Source: JAAUUJ01 sp964392245
GTDB lineage: Bacteria > Cyanobacteriota > Cyanobacteriia > Thermostichales > Thermostichaceae
Assembly (NCBI GenBank): GCA_964392245.1
Contig: CAYMOX010000003.1
Coordinates: 62,001-126,000 of the forward strand
Reading direction: 5' to 3'
DNA: 64,000 bases
Part shown: positions 1-8,821 of the stretch, one piece after another
Layout of the letters: every line of letters starts with the position of its first letter
Numbering within the stretch: the stretch's first letter is position 1
Made by a program: the position numbers and the translations under genes
The notes under the pieces: generated by a model
What the model was told of the DNA's origin: nothing
The model's database searches: none
Seen by the model: the letters and a program-made list of their open reading frames with translations, nothing else

Positions 1-792
1 TTACCGTGGGATTTTTTAACTCTGGCCACGTTGCTGAGACCTTTATTGGAGCGAGCTCTGCCTCAGGATCGGCGCATTGATCAGGTCACCGTCCAACCGG
101 ACTCACCGCAGGAAGATGAGATCGGCTTGGCCAACATGCAACCCCTTTCCTACTATCACGGTCTTTATTTTCCCAGTCATTTTCATGAGAACTTTCAGGC
201 AGGTATCTTTTTGGAAGGGTGCAGCCCAGAGCAGGTGGAGGAATGGAAACGAGCCCTGATCTACTTTTGCCAGAAGCTCTACCTACAACAACAACAGCGA
301 TTACTGATTAAAAATCCGGTCTACACAGCGCGGGTCACCCTCCTCAGATCCATCTGGCCGCAGGCGAAATTTATTCACATTCACCGCAATCCTTACATCG
401 TTTTCCAATCCATGAAAAAGTTCTATCGAATTCTCTTTCAGGAACTAGCGTTGCAACCTTATGATTTGAGCAAAATTGACACCCTGATCTTGGAATCCTA
501 CCCCAGGATGATCCATCAGATGTTCGAGGAAACCGCAGACCTTCCAGCTCATCAGTTTATTGAATTAGGGTTTGATCAGTTTGAGGCTGATCCGCTCACT
601 GAGATCCGGCGCATCTATACTCAGTTGGAACTGGATGGTTTTGAAGACGCTGAACCCTATTTTGTTTCCTATATGGAGGCTCAGCAACCTTATCACAAGA
701 ACCGCTACTCCTTCCCTCCAGAGATCCTTGAACAGATTCACCAACACTGGCAGCCCCTGATTGAACACTGGCACTACCCGATCCCTTCCTGA
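1..792 (+). CDS. Sulfotransferase family protein (5' end outside window)
   Basis: The frame is open from the first base, so this is the C-terminal 263 residues of a longer protein. The segment FIHIHRNPYIVF (about residues 124-135 of the visible part) matches the 3'-phosphate binding motif of PAPS-dependent sulfotransferases (hydrophobic strand, R-x-P, then a helix), preceded by LIKNPVY, also common in the sulfotransferase_3 family. The 5'-phosphosulfate loop must lie upstream of the window and cannot be checked. Such enzymes transfer sulfate from PAPS to sugars, lipids or proteins. It sits outside the polysaccharide locus found further right, faces a glycoside hydrolase remnant, and its substrate cannot be inferred. 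Family assignment is fairly sure; role is not. Confidence 0.75.
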   Translation, partial: LPWDFLTLATLLRPLLERALPQDRRIDQVTVQPDSPQEDEIGLANMQPLSYYHGLYFPSHFHENFQAGIFLEGCSPEQVEEWKRALIYFCQKLYLQQQQRLLIKNPVYTARVTLLRSIWPQAKFIHIHRNPYIVFQSMKKFYRILFQELALQPYDLSKIDTLILESYPRMIHQMFEETADLPAHQFIELGFDQFEADPLTEIRRIYTQLELDGFEDAEPYFVSYMEAQQPYHKNRYSFPPEILEQIHQHWQPLIEHWHYPIPS

Positions 793-1079
793 CTGAACAA
801 ATAGCGTATAGAAGTGCCCCGAGCGCTCTGTCCGGTAGTGGGTCAAAATGCGATGGAGCCCCTGAATCGTTCGTTACGGAAAGTGCTCAATTGACAGATG
901 CCGTCTTGATTGTCAACTAAATAGGGCTTTCCTCAGTATGCCCTAAGTATTTATGCTTAAGTCTAAGCTAGAAGACTTCCGACGTAGCTGGCTAAATGAA
1001 AGGTAGCAAATGAAAATCATTGTTTGAATAGGGCTCAGATCATAGAGCCATGTAAACTAATAGGCCGGATTCGGCTATC
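793..1079. other. Convergent intergenic region with two inverted repeats
   Basis: No gene is visible. Two short perfect inverted repeats lie side by side: TTGACA (891-896) with TGTCAA (911-916), and TAGGGC (922-927) with GCCCTA (940-945). Neither is followed by a convincing T-run on either strand, so I do not call them intrinsic terminators, although the position between two convergent genes fits a termination or stability role. Confidence 0.4.
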
Positions 1080-1490
1080 TTATCGATCCCAGGCCCTAAA
1101 AGTCTCTTGCACAAACTGGCGTTGTTTTTCCAGTCTGCTGTTGATCTCAGTGCTGCTGGGATATCCATATTGATAAAGATCAATCGTTTTGTCAGGATAA
1201 ACTCTGAAAAGATCTGTCAAGTGTTGCTCTAAAACGGTGGGATCTAGGACTTGATTCTCTTTGAGTGGATAATAACTCACTCCAATCATATCTGCATGTT
1301 GGTCGATCCTTTGGAGATCATGCCATGATAATCCCATCAAGTCACGATACGTTGCCTCTAGAGAAAATGGGGTAGATTGCCATGATGATAGCGATAGAGA
1401 ATAAACGGTTTCCTTTGGGTTGTATGTCAGAAGTTGGGGAACTTGCCAAGACTTGCAAGGGAAAGAGCATGAAAAGAGGTCAAAGGGCAT
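1080..1490 (-). pseudogene. Remnant of a clan-A type glycoside hydrolase
   Basis: The 136-residue frame contains ADMIGVSYYPL followed by a GYPSS segment and KQRQFVQETFRAWD, which reads like the second half of a TIM-barrel glycosidase in which a strand ending in E-x-GYPS carries the nucleophile. Here the position two before GYPSS is Gln (YQYGYPSS) rather than Glu. The protein also lacks the N-terminal half of a barrel, and it stops directly after AWDR, where relatives continue. Truncation at both ends plus the lost nucleophile suggests a decaying gene. Start codon is uncertain. Family resemblance is from memory of motif layout, not a search, so confidence is moderate. Confidence 0.45.
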
Positions 1491-1536
1491 TCAATGGTTT
1501 CATATGCCAGCCACACGTACTCCTCTCTCAGAGATT

Positions 1537-2223
1537 TTAATTTTTTAAGGCGTTTTCTGTCTTGGCTTCGTCATTCTGATTCATTTGATGAAAAAGAGAA
1601 TCCCAGCATTGCTCTGCCTGCCACTGACGTTGCTTGCTCTGGATCCGCTCCAACTCCCGTTGTAAATACCCGGCACGACCCGAAAGCACCCGCATTTCAG
1701 CCCGCAATTGCCTGAGGAGCGGATCACTTAACTCCAGATCCAGCTGGCGCAGGGTTAGCCGAGGGGGATTGGAATCCCCACCCTGGCTGAGAAGAGGTAA
1801 TAACTGCGGTTGCAACTGCTGTTCGGCCTGGGTTAGCAGGCTCTCTATCTGTGCATCCAGCTGATCGGGCTGTAGCAGGGTGGGCTCACTTTCCTTGAAG
1901 GGGGTACAACAATCTTGAATAACTTGACGTAGATCCCTCAATAGCGCTCGCTTCTGCTCAGACTCCAGATCAAGAAACACTGCAGCATAGGTGGGGCCAG
2001 TCCAGAGGCTGCGTACCTGGGAGATCAGGTAGTCAGGCAGAGCCACCAGCACCTGAACCTGATACTCTTGATAAAGGTGTTGCATTTGTTGAACCAGCTC
2101 CTCCCAACTCTGTTTCAGAGTCAAGATCTCTTGCACAAAAGGATCTGGAGTAGCTGCAGTTACCCCTAGACTGGTCATGCTGGACTCCCCGCTACCTGAA
2201 CTCTTTCGCCTAAAGTATTCCAA
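1537..2223 (-). CDS. Conserved hypothetical coiled-coil protein
   Basis: I do not recognise this 228-residue protein. It is soluble, Gln/Leu-rich and mostly helical by composition; residues about 155-215 (LTLRQLDLELSDPLLRQLR onwards to the end) look like a coiled coil. There is no signal peptide or membrane segment. A second possible start is Met16 (position 2178). It lies just downstream of dps on the same strand (9 bp gap), so the two may be co-transcribed, which weakly suggests a stress or stationary-phase context. No catalytic motif is visible. Confidence 0.6.
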   Translation of the reverse strand: MEYFRRKSSGSGESSMTSLGVTAATPDPFVQEILTLKQSWEELVQQMQHLYQEYQVQVLVALPDYLISQVRSLWTGPTYAAVFLDLESEQKRALLRDLRQVIQDCCTPFKESEPTLLQPDQLDAQIESLLTQAEQQLQPQLLPLLSQGGDSNPPRLTLRQLDLELSDPLLRQLRAEMRVLSGRAGYLQRELERIQSKQRQWQAEQCWDSLFHQMNQNDEAKTENALKN

Positions 2224-2231
2224 TCCTGTGG

Positions 2232-2732
2232 CTAAGCCTGGAGATGAGCCTCAATAAACCACATATCCTTGTCAATCTGGCGAGAGATCTCCGTGAATAG
2301 ATCGGCGGTATCTGCATCCCCCAGTTCAGTGGCCCGATCAATCTGGGCGCGACTGGACTTCGCGTACTGGCTATAGCGCTCCAGCAAAGCCTCCAGATGC
2401 TGACGACCATTGACGGCCTCCAGGTCGTATTCCGGTAAACTGGATGAACTGGCTACGATCCGGGCTGTGCCACGAGCAATACCTCCCAGTGCGGTGACTC
2501 GCTCTGCCACCATATCCACATACCCTTCCAGCGTGGTAGCAAAGGTATCAAACATCTCATGCAGAGCAATGAAATTGATTCCCTTCACGTTCCAGTGAGC
2601 CTGCTTCACCTGAGTTTTCAGATCGGTCGTATCCGCAAGATGCTGATTAAGCAGGGTGATCAGTTGGATCCTGGCTTCCTCAGGCAGATCCACATGGGTG
2701 GTATAGAGTTGGGGCTTGTCGGTCATCAGCAT
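2232..2732 (-). CDS. dps: Dps-family ferritin-like DNA-protection protein
   Basis: 166 residues, the usual Dps length. The signature QAHWNVKGINF then LHEMFD and AERVTALGG is intact. His46, His58, Asp73 and Glu77 have exactly the spacing (12, 15, 4) of the inter-subunit ferroxidase ligands of Dps proteins, so it should oxidise Fe(II) with H2O2, store iron in a dodecameric shell and protect DNA in the cytoplasm. The start at 2732 is supported by AGGAG seven bases upstream (reading leftward, around 2740-2744); a second in-frame ATG follows two codons later. It may be transcribed together with the coiled-coil gene downstream. Confidence 0.95.
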   Translation of the reverse strand: MLMTDKPQLYTTHVDLPEEARIQLITLLNQHLADTTDLKTQVKQAHWNVKGINFIALHEMFDTFATTLEGYVDMVAERVTALGGIARGTARIVASSSSLPEYDLEAVNGRQHLEALLERYSQYAKSSRAQIDRATELGDADTADLFTEISRQIDKDMWFIEAHLQA

Positions 2733-2888
2733 GATTAAGCTCCTGTGTGCGTGGTTCTATTTTAGGCGTTGAATTCTTCCTCCGAGTGGGCTTGAGAAAG
2801 GCAACTCCAACACCTTCTTGATGCTAACACGAAGTCGTTGTGACTATGGCTAATTGTTCAGGGTAGCGTGGGGGGCAGGAACTTCTGA

Positions 2889-4175
2889 TTAGGGGGCAGA
2901 GGCTTCCGCTTGCTCAGGGGTGGGTTCCGGCAGAGGCGATGTCTCCGGATCAGCTGCTGGTGGGGCGGCCTCTCCCTCTGTGGGTTCCGAAGCTGCTGGA
3001 GGCGAAGGGGCAGGGTCGGTGCTGGGGGGAATGATCAGTTCCACAGAAGTATCTAGCCGTGAGGGTTGCGGGGCCAGTTGGGGGTTGTCGGGATCGAAAT
3101 AGGCTGACAATGGATTTGACTCCTGCCAGCGCTGCTCTACTTCTTTGGCCATATCCGTGACTTGCAGTTGAAAAAGCTGACCCACTTCGGCCCCATTTAA
3201 ATCGTTAGGTTCAGTGGTTTCACGGCTGGCTTCGCCAATCACATTCACCAGCAGATTCCCCTGATCATCAAATGTCCACAGTTCCAGTCGGCTATGGGAT
3301 TTCAGCTGGACCTCACTGACGGAGGCTGGCCGATTGAGAATATCGACTCGTGTAACAATGATGGCCTTCAGTCCGAGATAGTCAAAAAACTGGGAAATAA
3401 CCTCGGGTTTACGCCGATCCCACTCAAAAACTTCGTAAAGGGGATAACCAGTTTTCTGCAGGATCGGTTGCAGTCTGCGGTTATCCAGGGGTACCACCAC
3501 ATCACTATCGGGAACCAGACCCAGACGCACCGCCTCCGTGGCCAGCCGTTGACTCAGTTGACTGGTGGTGTCCAGCCCCCCCACTCCGATCACTCCCAGT
3601 CGGGTACGGGGTTGAGGAACCAGAGGGGTCATGAGCACAACATCCACAGGTGTGGTTAACCCAGGTTCCAGCCACACTTCTGTTTCCAATCGTTCATATT
3701 CCGGATGCCAGACCGTCAGTTTTTGGGTGCCCGCACCCTGCAGCTGGATCTCAAAGCCTCCATTCGGGCCGGTTTCAATCAGGGGGAATTGCTCCTCGTC
3801 TCCGACCCGCAGCTGGGCTCCGGGAACAGGGTCTCCCGTTTCGTTAAGCACTTTACCGATCAACCGTCCTGTTGCTCCTTCCTGGGAATTGGGTAAAGCA
3901 GGCGAGGGAACTTGAGAGGGAAAGAGGGGAGCCAATTGCGGAGAAGGCGTTAGCGTATTTTCCTTTTCTGGAGAGGAAGGTGGGATGCGAGAGGTTCCCT
4001 CCTGAGATTGAGGCGCTTCAAACAGGGGCCAGCGCACAGGAGAAAGAGCATCTGTATCCTGAGCCCGAACTGCAAGCGTTGGTAAAGCAAGTGTGAAGAC
4101 AAGCAGGAGAAGAGAGGAGTGAGAAAGGGCTCGTACCATAGTATTTCCTGGGTGCTGGACAGGGAATTTAACCAT
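2889..4175 (-). CDS. Exported protein with carboxypeptidase-regulatory-like domain
   Basis: About 428 residues. A strong signal peptide is encoded from an internal ATG at 4139 (MVRALSHSS..., cleavage likely after AVRA), so the true start may be there rather than at 4175. After a Pro/Ser-rich linker comes a carboxypeptidase-regulatory-like beta-sandwich (about residues 104-182, GRLIGKVLNETGDPVPGAQ). A second globular domain (about 193-345, starting LGVIGVGGL) resembles the C-terminal domain of the neighbouring upstream gene product. The tail (about 365-429) is Pro/Glu/Ala-rich and low complexity. No enzyme motif is seen. Its start overlaps the end of the upstream propeller gene by 8 bp, so the two are translationally coupled and probably act together outside the cytoplasmic membrane. 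Confidence 0.7.
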   Translation of the reverse strand: MVKFPVQHPGNTMVRALSHSSLLLLVFTLALPTLAVRAQDTDALSPVRWPLFEAPQSQEGTSRIPPSSPEKENTLTPSPQLAPLFPSQVPSPALPNSQEGATGRLIGKVLNETGDPVPGAQLRVGDEEQFPLIETGPNGGFEIQLQGAGTQKLTVWHPEYERLETEVWLEPGLTTPVDVVLMTPLVPQPRTRLGVIGVGGLDTTSQLSQRLATEAVRLGLVPDSDVVVPLDNRRLQPILQKTGYPLYEVFEWDRRKPEVISQFFDYLGLKAIIVTRVDILNRPASVSEVQLKSHSRLELWTFDDQGNLLVNVIGEASRETTEPNDLNGAEVGQLFQLQVTDMAKEVEQRWQESNPLSAYFDPDNPQLAPQPSRLDTSVELIIPPSTDPAPSPPAASEPTEGEAAPPAADPETSPLPEPTPEQAEASAP

Positions 4176-6249
4176 CAATAAAAGGATCGGTCTGCTGGAA
4201 CTGGTCTTTAAACGCTGGGATCATGTTGCGCACCTGGAGGCGAAACAATCCTGCGGCGGCATCTTCATACATCGGTCTGCCTCCAACATCATCTCGACCG
4301 TAGGCCTCGTAATACCGGGCTTGATCCCCAGGACTATCCTGATGCAGATCCACCATCACCACCAGTCCACGGCTACGCAGCATGTTGGGGGTAAAGTTAG
4401 GAATCTCCACAGGCACCACAGGCACCAAAAAGCGAACCGCAGTATTCAGCAACCCATTGCCCTGCCGACTGTAATCGCGGGAGATCTGTAACTGAGTCAA
4501 GAGAATGTAGCGCAATCCGAGAGCATTGCCAATGAGTTGCAGCTTGCGCAGGTCTTCGGTATAGCGTTCATCCCGATCGAGAAGGGTCAGGTTCTCCACT
4601 AGCGGCAGAAGGGGCCGGAAGCGCTCATCGGGTCCAGTAGGGCCATCCAGCAGTATCACCTCCCGATCAGGTTCCAATTCCTTCAGGGCAGGTTGCAGAT
4701 GGCGGGCCAGCTCATCTGAATAGGTGGGGGCATCCGGAAGCAAGCCAATGCCACGGGCACTCTCATCCATGTCTGCGGGAGGGAGCTGGACATCCTGAGT
4801 AGAGACAAAGCCCGCTCGCACCTGCACCTGGGTGGTGGTCACCGGGAAGCCAGGCACTTCCACATCCACCAGATGGACTCCCGCCGGTAGTCCCGTCAGT
4901 AGATAGCTTCCATCCGGTTTGATCTCCGTCTGCCGCCCCTGAAAGAAGGGGGTGGGAGCAACGGTCAAGGAGCCTTCAGTGATCGCCTGTTGAGCAATAT
5001 CCATCACCTTTCCCACCACAGTTCCTACGGGAACAGACTCAGCAGGGGCTGTGATGCTTTGGGAAGGGCCCGGATCAAGGCTAAGCCACTGGAGCTGAGG
5101 CATCCCCGCTTCCGCTAGCAGGATTCCTGGCCCTGAAGGTGTGTCAACAATCTCGACTCCGGTGGGCTTGGCTTTTGTATCGTAAGTGGCCTGCAGTCGT
5201 CCGGTATCCAAATTAACCACCTGCAGGCGATCATTATCTCGCGATGTGACATAGGCATAACCTGCAGAGACAGCCACCCGTGTGGGTCGCCAGTTCAGTC
5301 CAATCTGCTGCACCTCTTGACCGTTACTGTTTAAGTTGATCACCGTCAGATCCTGGCTTCCGGAGTTGAGAATTACCAGTCGCTGTTGCTCGGCGTCAAT
5401 CACCATATCTTCGGGAGTCTCCCCACTGCGCCAGCGGGCGAGTAGCTCACCATTATCGGGGTTGACCACCAACACCCCCAGGGGATCATTTCCCGCCAGA
5501 CTGACCAGGACATTCCCACTGGCTTCGTCATAAGCAGTGGCCAAAGGCACCCCGGGCACGGGTAAATTGCGGGCTTCCGGTTGCGTCAGGGTGATGACCG
5601 CCACACTCTGGGTGGAAGGGATCGTGGCAAAAATCCGCCCCATCTGCAGATCCACTGCCAGATCCAGGACTCCCCCCGGTAACCCATAAGCTTGCACCAT
5701 CTCTCCAGTCTTCAGATCCAGAATGACGAGGCCCGGAGCAGAAGGTCCAGAGGCGTACACCAGTAGGCGTACCGGATCAATCTCAACCACACTGGGCTCA
5801 AACCCCACCGGCACCTGCCAGAGGATTGCTCCTTCGTTGCTGAGATCCAGCAGCTGAACTGTTTGGGACTCTAAAACACCAAGAGCCACCCACTGATGCG
5901 CTGAGGTGGATAGTACATCCATCCGATCGACGGAGCCTGCGAGAGGAATCACGGCCTTCGAGACAGGTTCGGATCCGGCGGAGTCTCCGTCTGCTGCACT
6001 GGGGTCGGATGTCGCTTCAGTGAATGGATAGGGATCGTCCTCAAATAAAGGTTGAGATGGGGTGAAAAGGGGGTAGGCCTCCCACTTGTCATCAGGGGGA
6101 GGGGTGCTGAACTGTTGCTGCCCACTGAGATCAATGGGAGCAGGGGCAGAATTCTCGGGAGCAACGGACAGGGGATCGGCAGCAACGGTCGTTCCCGTGA
6201 GCAGGACCAGACTACAAGTGATCAGGTGGAGGTGGTGAAGAGCTCCCAT
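4168..6249 (-). CDS. Exported YVTN-type beta-propeller protein with carboxypeptidase-regulatory-like domain
   Basis: 693 residues. N-terminal signal peptide (MGALHHLHLITCSLVLLTG, cleavage probably VAA|DP), an acidic Ser/Pro-rich linker to about residue 95, then repeated propeller blades (about 95-400) with motifs such as LVILDLKTGEMV, VVNPDNGELLARWRSG and VVNLDTGRLQATYDTKAKP, typical of YVTN/surface-layer propellers. A carboxypeptidase-regulatory-like domain follows (about 410-492, VGTVVGKVMDIAQQ), and then a C-terminal domain (about 500-693) related to that in the next gene product. I infer a periplasmic or surface scaffold or binding protein. The whole architecture is not one I can name. 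Confidence 0.7.
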   Translation of the reverse strand: MGALHHLHLITCSLVLLTGTTVAADPLSVAPENSAPAPIDLSGQQQFSTPPPDDKWEAYPLFTPSQPLFEDDPYPFTEATSDPSAADGDSAGSEPVSKAVIPLAGSVDRMDVLSTSAHQWVALGVLESQTVQLLDLSNEGAILWQVPVGFEPSVVEIDPVRLLVYASGPSAPGLVILDLKTGEMVQAYGLPGGVLDLAVDLQMGRIFATIPSTQSVAVITLTQPEARNLPVPGVPLATAYDEASGNVLVSLAGNDPLGVLVVNPDNGELLARWRSGETPEDMVIDAEQQRLVILNSGSQDLTVINLNSNGQEVQQIGLNWRPTRVAVSAGYAYVTSRDNDRLQVVNLDTGRLQATYDTKAKPTGVEIVDTPSGPGILLAEAGMPQLQWLSLDPGPSQSITAPAESVPVGTVVGKVMDIAQQAITEGSLTVAPTPFFQGRQTEIKPDGSYLLTGLPAGVHLVDVEVPGFPVTTTQVQVRAGFVSTQDVQLPPADMDESARGIGLLPDAPTYSDELARHLQPALKELEPDREVILLDGPTGPDERFRPLLPLVENLTLLDRDERYTEDLRKLQLIGNALGLRYILLTQLQISRDYSRQGNGLLNTAVRFLVPVVPVEIPNFTPNMLRSRGLVVMVDLHQDSPGDQARYYEAYGRDDVGGRPMYEDAAAGLFRLQVRNMIPAFKDQFQQTDPFIDG

Positions 6250-6448
6250 ATCATGACATCCTTGAAAGGGTGGGAGAATTATGACTCAGCATAGCGGATC
6301 CATCAGGGGCATGCTGTGCGCATCATCCTTAATTTGATTGCCTTCTGAGGGTAAATGGAGTCCCAGAAGTTCTTAAGTTCTACCTTAAGGATGACTCAGC
6401 CTTGAGATTGCGGATTTCCAGCAAACCCGATAGCCTTAGAGGGCTATT
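6250..6448. promoter_or_regulatory. Divergent intergenic region
   Basis: About 200 bp between the leftward propeller operon and the rightward amidohydrolase gene; it must hold promoters for both. The stretch TTCTTAAGTTCTACCTTAAG (6368-6387) contains two CTTAAG-type palindromes. No sigma-70 pair stands out clearly. Confidence 0.3.
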
Positions 6449-7879
6449 TTGCATGGGCAGATTGCTATGGCATCCCCGCTTCTCACGATTCAGCAAGCAC
6501 TACTCCCCACAACGGAAGGGTACCGAACCGTTGATGTCCAGATCCAGGATGAACAGATCCTGGCCGTGGGGACCAACTTGCAGACGCAGGATACCGTCAT
6601 CATTGCCGAAAACAAATTACTCCTGCCGGGGTTTGTCAATGCCCACACCCATTCGTCCGAGATGTGGCAACGGGGGCTGATTCGCCCTTTTCCTCTGGAA
6701 CTCTGGCTCGCGGAGCTGCATGAATTTGCCCCCCTCAGCCTGGATCAGGTGTACCTGAGTGCTCTGGGTACCGCTGTTGAGACCCTGCTGTCGGGGGGAA
6801 CCAGTGTTGTCGATCACCTGACCCTGATCCCACAAAAGGAACTGGAAACGATTGAGGTGGCGGTCAAAGCTTATCGTGAGGCAGGGATCCGCGCCTTTAT
6901 CGGACCACTGATCCAGGACGAACATCCGGATGCAGGCATCCCCCAAGGGACAGAAACAGTCGAGATTGATGGCTATTTCCGATCCACCACCGAGACGCTG
7001 GCCATCATGCGCGAAGCCGTGGATCGCTGGCACCGACCGGAGGAGGGGATCCATATTCTTGTGGCCCCCACGGGGATGCAGATGTGTACCGATGCTCTCT
7101 TTCAGGGCTGCATTGAATTGAGCGATGCGTTTAACCTCTGCCGCCATGCCCATCTGCTGGAAACCAAGGCACAACAGCTGCTGGCGCAGGAAAAATATGG
7201 TTGTACAGCCGTGGAACACCTGCACCATCTGGGCTACCTCAGTCCCAAAACTTCCCTTGCCCACTGCATCTGGCTCACCGACAGTGACATTCAGATCATG
7301 GCGGCCACCCAAACCACAGCGGTGCACAATCCCCTCAGCAATCTACGTCTGGGCAGTGGCATTGCTCCCGTCTTGAAATTCAGACAGGCCGGAGTGAACG
7401 TCAGCTTTGGCTGCGACGGATCCGCCAGCAACGATTCCCAGGATCTGCTGGAGGCCATCAAGATCGGTTCGATTCTGCACAACATCACTGATTTTGAATA
7501 CCGCCATTGGATCACGCCTCAAGCCAGTGTCGAGATGGCCTCTCTGGGGGGAGCAAAGGGACTCCATTGCCAGGATCAGCTGGGTTCCGTGGAAGTGGGT
7601 AAGCAGGCGGATCTGGTGCTTTACGATCTGACCAATCTTTCCCTGCTCCCCCGTACCGATCCGTTGGGGCAGTTGATCTGGGGGCGACCCACCCATGCGG
7701 TGGATAGTGTGTGGGTACGGGGACGACAGGTGGTTCGGGATGGAGAGGTGATCAGCGTGGATGTGGCCCAGTTGCGTCAGGATCTGTTTGCCGCCAGTCA
7801 ATGGCAGACTCCTCGCCACTCCCAATGGGTGGAGCAGGTGGAGGATCGTTACCGCCGTGTCATGGGCCTCAATGATTGA
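6449..7879 (+). CDS. Amidohydrolase / Atz-Trz type deaminase-like hydrolase
   Basis: 476 residues from TTG at 6449 (AGAGGG five bases upstream) or 470 from ATG at 6467; both are possible. Metal-dependent hydrolase fold: HTH at residues 66-68 in GFVNAHTHSSEMW, a His in HAHLLETK (about 233), a His in LAHCIWL (about 273) and Asp323 in FGCDGSASND, the classic ligand set of the cytosine-deaminase / S-adenosylhomocysteine-deaminase / atrazine-hydrolase branch. It probably deaminates or hydrolyses a ring C-N bond of a purine-like or related heterocycle in the cytosol. The exact substrate cannot be read. The next gene overlaps its end by 8 bp. Confidence 0.85.
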   Translation: MHGQIAMASPLLTIQQALLPTTEGYRTVDVQIQDEQILAVGTNLQTQDTVIIAENKLLLPGFVNAHTHSSEMWQRGLIRPFPLELWLAELHEFAPLSLDQVYLSALGTAVETLLSGGTSVVDHLTLIPQKELETIEVAVKAYREAGIRAFIGPLIQDEHPDAGIPQGTETVEIDGYFRSTTETLAIMREAVDRWHRPEEGIHILVAPTGMQMCTDALFQGCIELSDAFNLCRHAHLLETKAQQLLAQEKYGCTAVEHLHHLGYLSPKTSLAHCIWLTDSDIQIMAATQTTAVHNPLSNLRLGSGIAPVLKFRQAGVNVSFGCDGSASNDSQDLLEAIKIGSILHNITDFEYRHWITPQASVEMASLGGAKGLHCQDQLGSVEVGKQADLVLYDLTNLSLLPRTDPLGQLIWGRPTHAVDSVWVRGRQVVRDGEVISVDVAQLRQDLFAASQWQTPRHSQWVEQVEDRYRRVMGLND

Positions 7880-8720
7880 ACTGCTCTGTTGCCCATCTCA
7901 CAATGACGGGTGGTCGCTGGATGCTCGTGATCCAGACATGGTCAAGGCTTTAATGCCTGTTTATCAGTGGTGTTACGAGCATTACTTTCGGGTACAAACC
8001 GATGGCTGGGATCAGATTCCGACCCAGGGGGCAGTTTTGTTTGTGGGCTCCCACAATGGGGGGCTGGCCGCTCCGGATATGCACATGTTCATCTTTGACT
8101 GGTATCAACGGTTTGGCTACGAGCGTCCGGTTTACGGATTAATGCATCCCATGGTGTGGACAGCATTCCCTCCTGTGGCCCATTTGGCGGTGGCTTTTGG
8201 GGCGATCCGGGCTGATCCACGGATGGCGATTGCAGCGCTGCGTCAACCGGCCAGTGTACTGGTCTACCCCGGCGGAGCATCGGATACCTTTCGACTCCAT
8301 CAGCTACGGGATCAGATCTCATTTTTTGGCAATCAGGGTTTTATTAAACTGGCCCTGCGGGAAGAGGTGCCGATCATTCCCCTGATCTCCTGGGGTGCCC
8401 ACGATACGCTGCTGGTCCTGGCAGATTTCTACCCCCAGCTCCGGCAGCTGCATGACTGGGGCATGCCCTGGTTGTTTGATCTGGATCCCCTGGTAATGCC
8501 CCTGTATCTGGGTCTACCCTGGGGATTAACCCTGGGTCCGCTACCCAATATTCCCTTGCCTGTGCCCATCGCAACCCGTGTTTGTCCGGCCATTACCTTC
8601 CCGCGTTATGGCAGAGACACTCTCAAGGATCTCGACTACGTGGATGCCTGTTACCGACTTGTGGTTGAAACCATGCAAACGGCGCTGGAGCAGCTGATTC
8701 AGGAGGTCAAGGGTTCATGA
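7872..8720 (+). CDS. PlsC-like acyltransferase
   Basis: 282 residues from the ATG at 7872, which overlaps the amidohydrolase stop by 8 bp; the longer upstream frame has no similarity. The protein carries VGSHNGG..APD near residues 58-67 in place of the usual HX4D box, and VYPGGASDTFR near residue 130, resembling the FPEG-type acyl-acceptor motif of glycerol-phosphate and diacylglycerol acyltransferases. Hydrophobic stretches around 85-110 and 195-225 suggest membrane association. Known relatives in cyanobacteria and plastids esterify lipids such as diacylglycerol or phytol. The substrate here is not determined, and its link with the amidohydrolase is only positional. Confidence 0.75.
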   Translation: MIELLCCPSHNDGWSLDARDPDMVKALMPVYQWCYEHYFRVQTDGWDQIPTQGAVLFVGSHNGGLAAPDMHMFIFDWYQRFGYERPVYGLMHPMVWTAFPPVAHLAVAFGAIRADPRMAIAALRQPASVLVYPGGASDTFRLHQLRDQISFFGNQGFIKLALREEVPIIPLISWGAHDTLLVLADFYPQLRQLHDWGMPWLFDLDPLVMPLYLGLPWGLTLGPLPNIPLPVPIATRVCPAITFPRYGRDTLKDLDYVDACYRLVVETMQTALEQLIQEVKGS

Positions 8721-8821
8721 TTTGTTCGTCTGCCCCTGATCATTCCAAAGGCTCCTTACCCATACCCCTCCTCACCGATCCACTCAGGTGATCACAGGCA
8801 GGGTTAACGACTTGAATGATT

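Noticed and set aside
1494..1715. 73-codon plus-strand frame opposite the coiled-coil gene
   Set aside because: It overlaps the better supported minus-strand gene for most of its length and has no domain or signal.
6617..7327. 236-codon open frame antisense to the amidohydrolase gene
   Set aside because: The sense strand carries a complete, motif-rich amidohydrolase; the antisense translation is His/Gln/Gly-rich without any family pattern and is a shadow frame.
8718..8792. 24-codon frame overlapping the acyltransferase stop
   Set aside because: Too short, Pro-rich, with no ribosome-binding site or conservation evidence.
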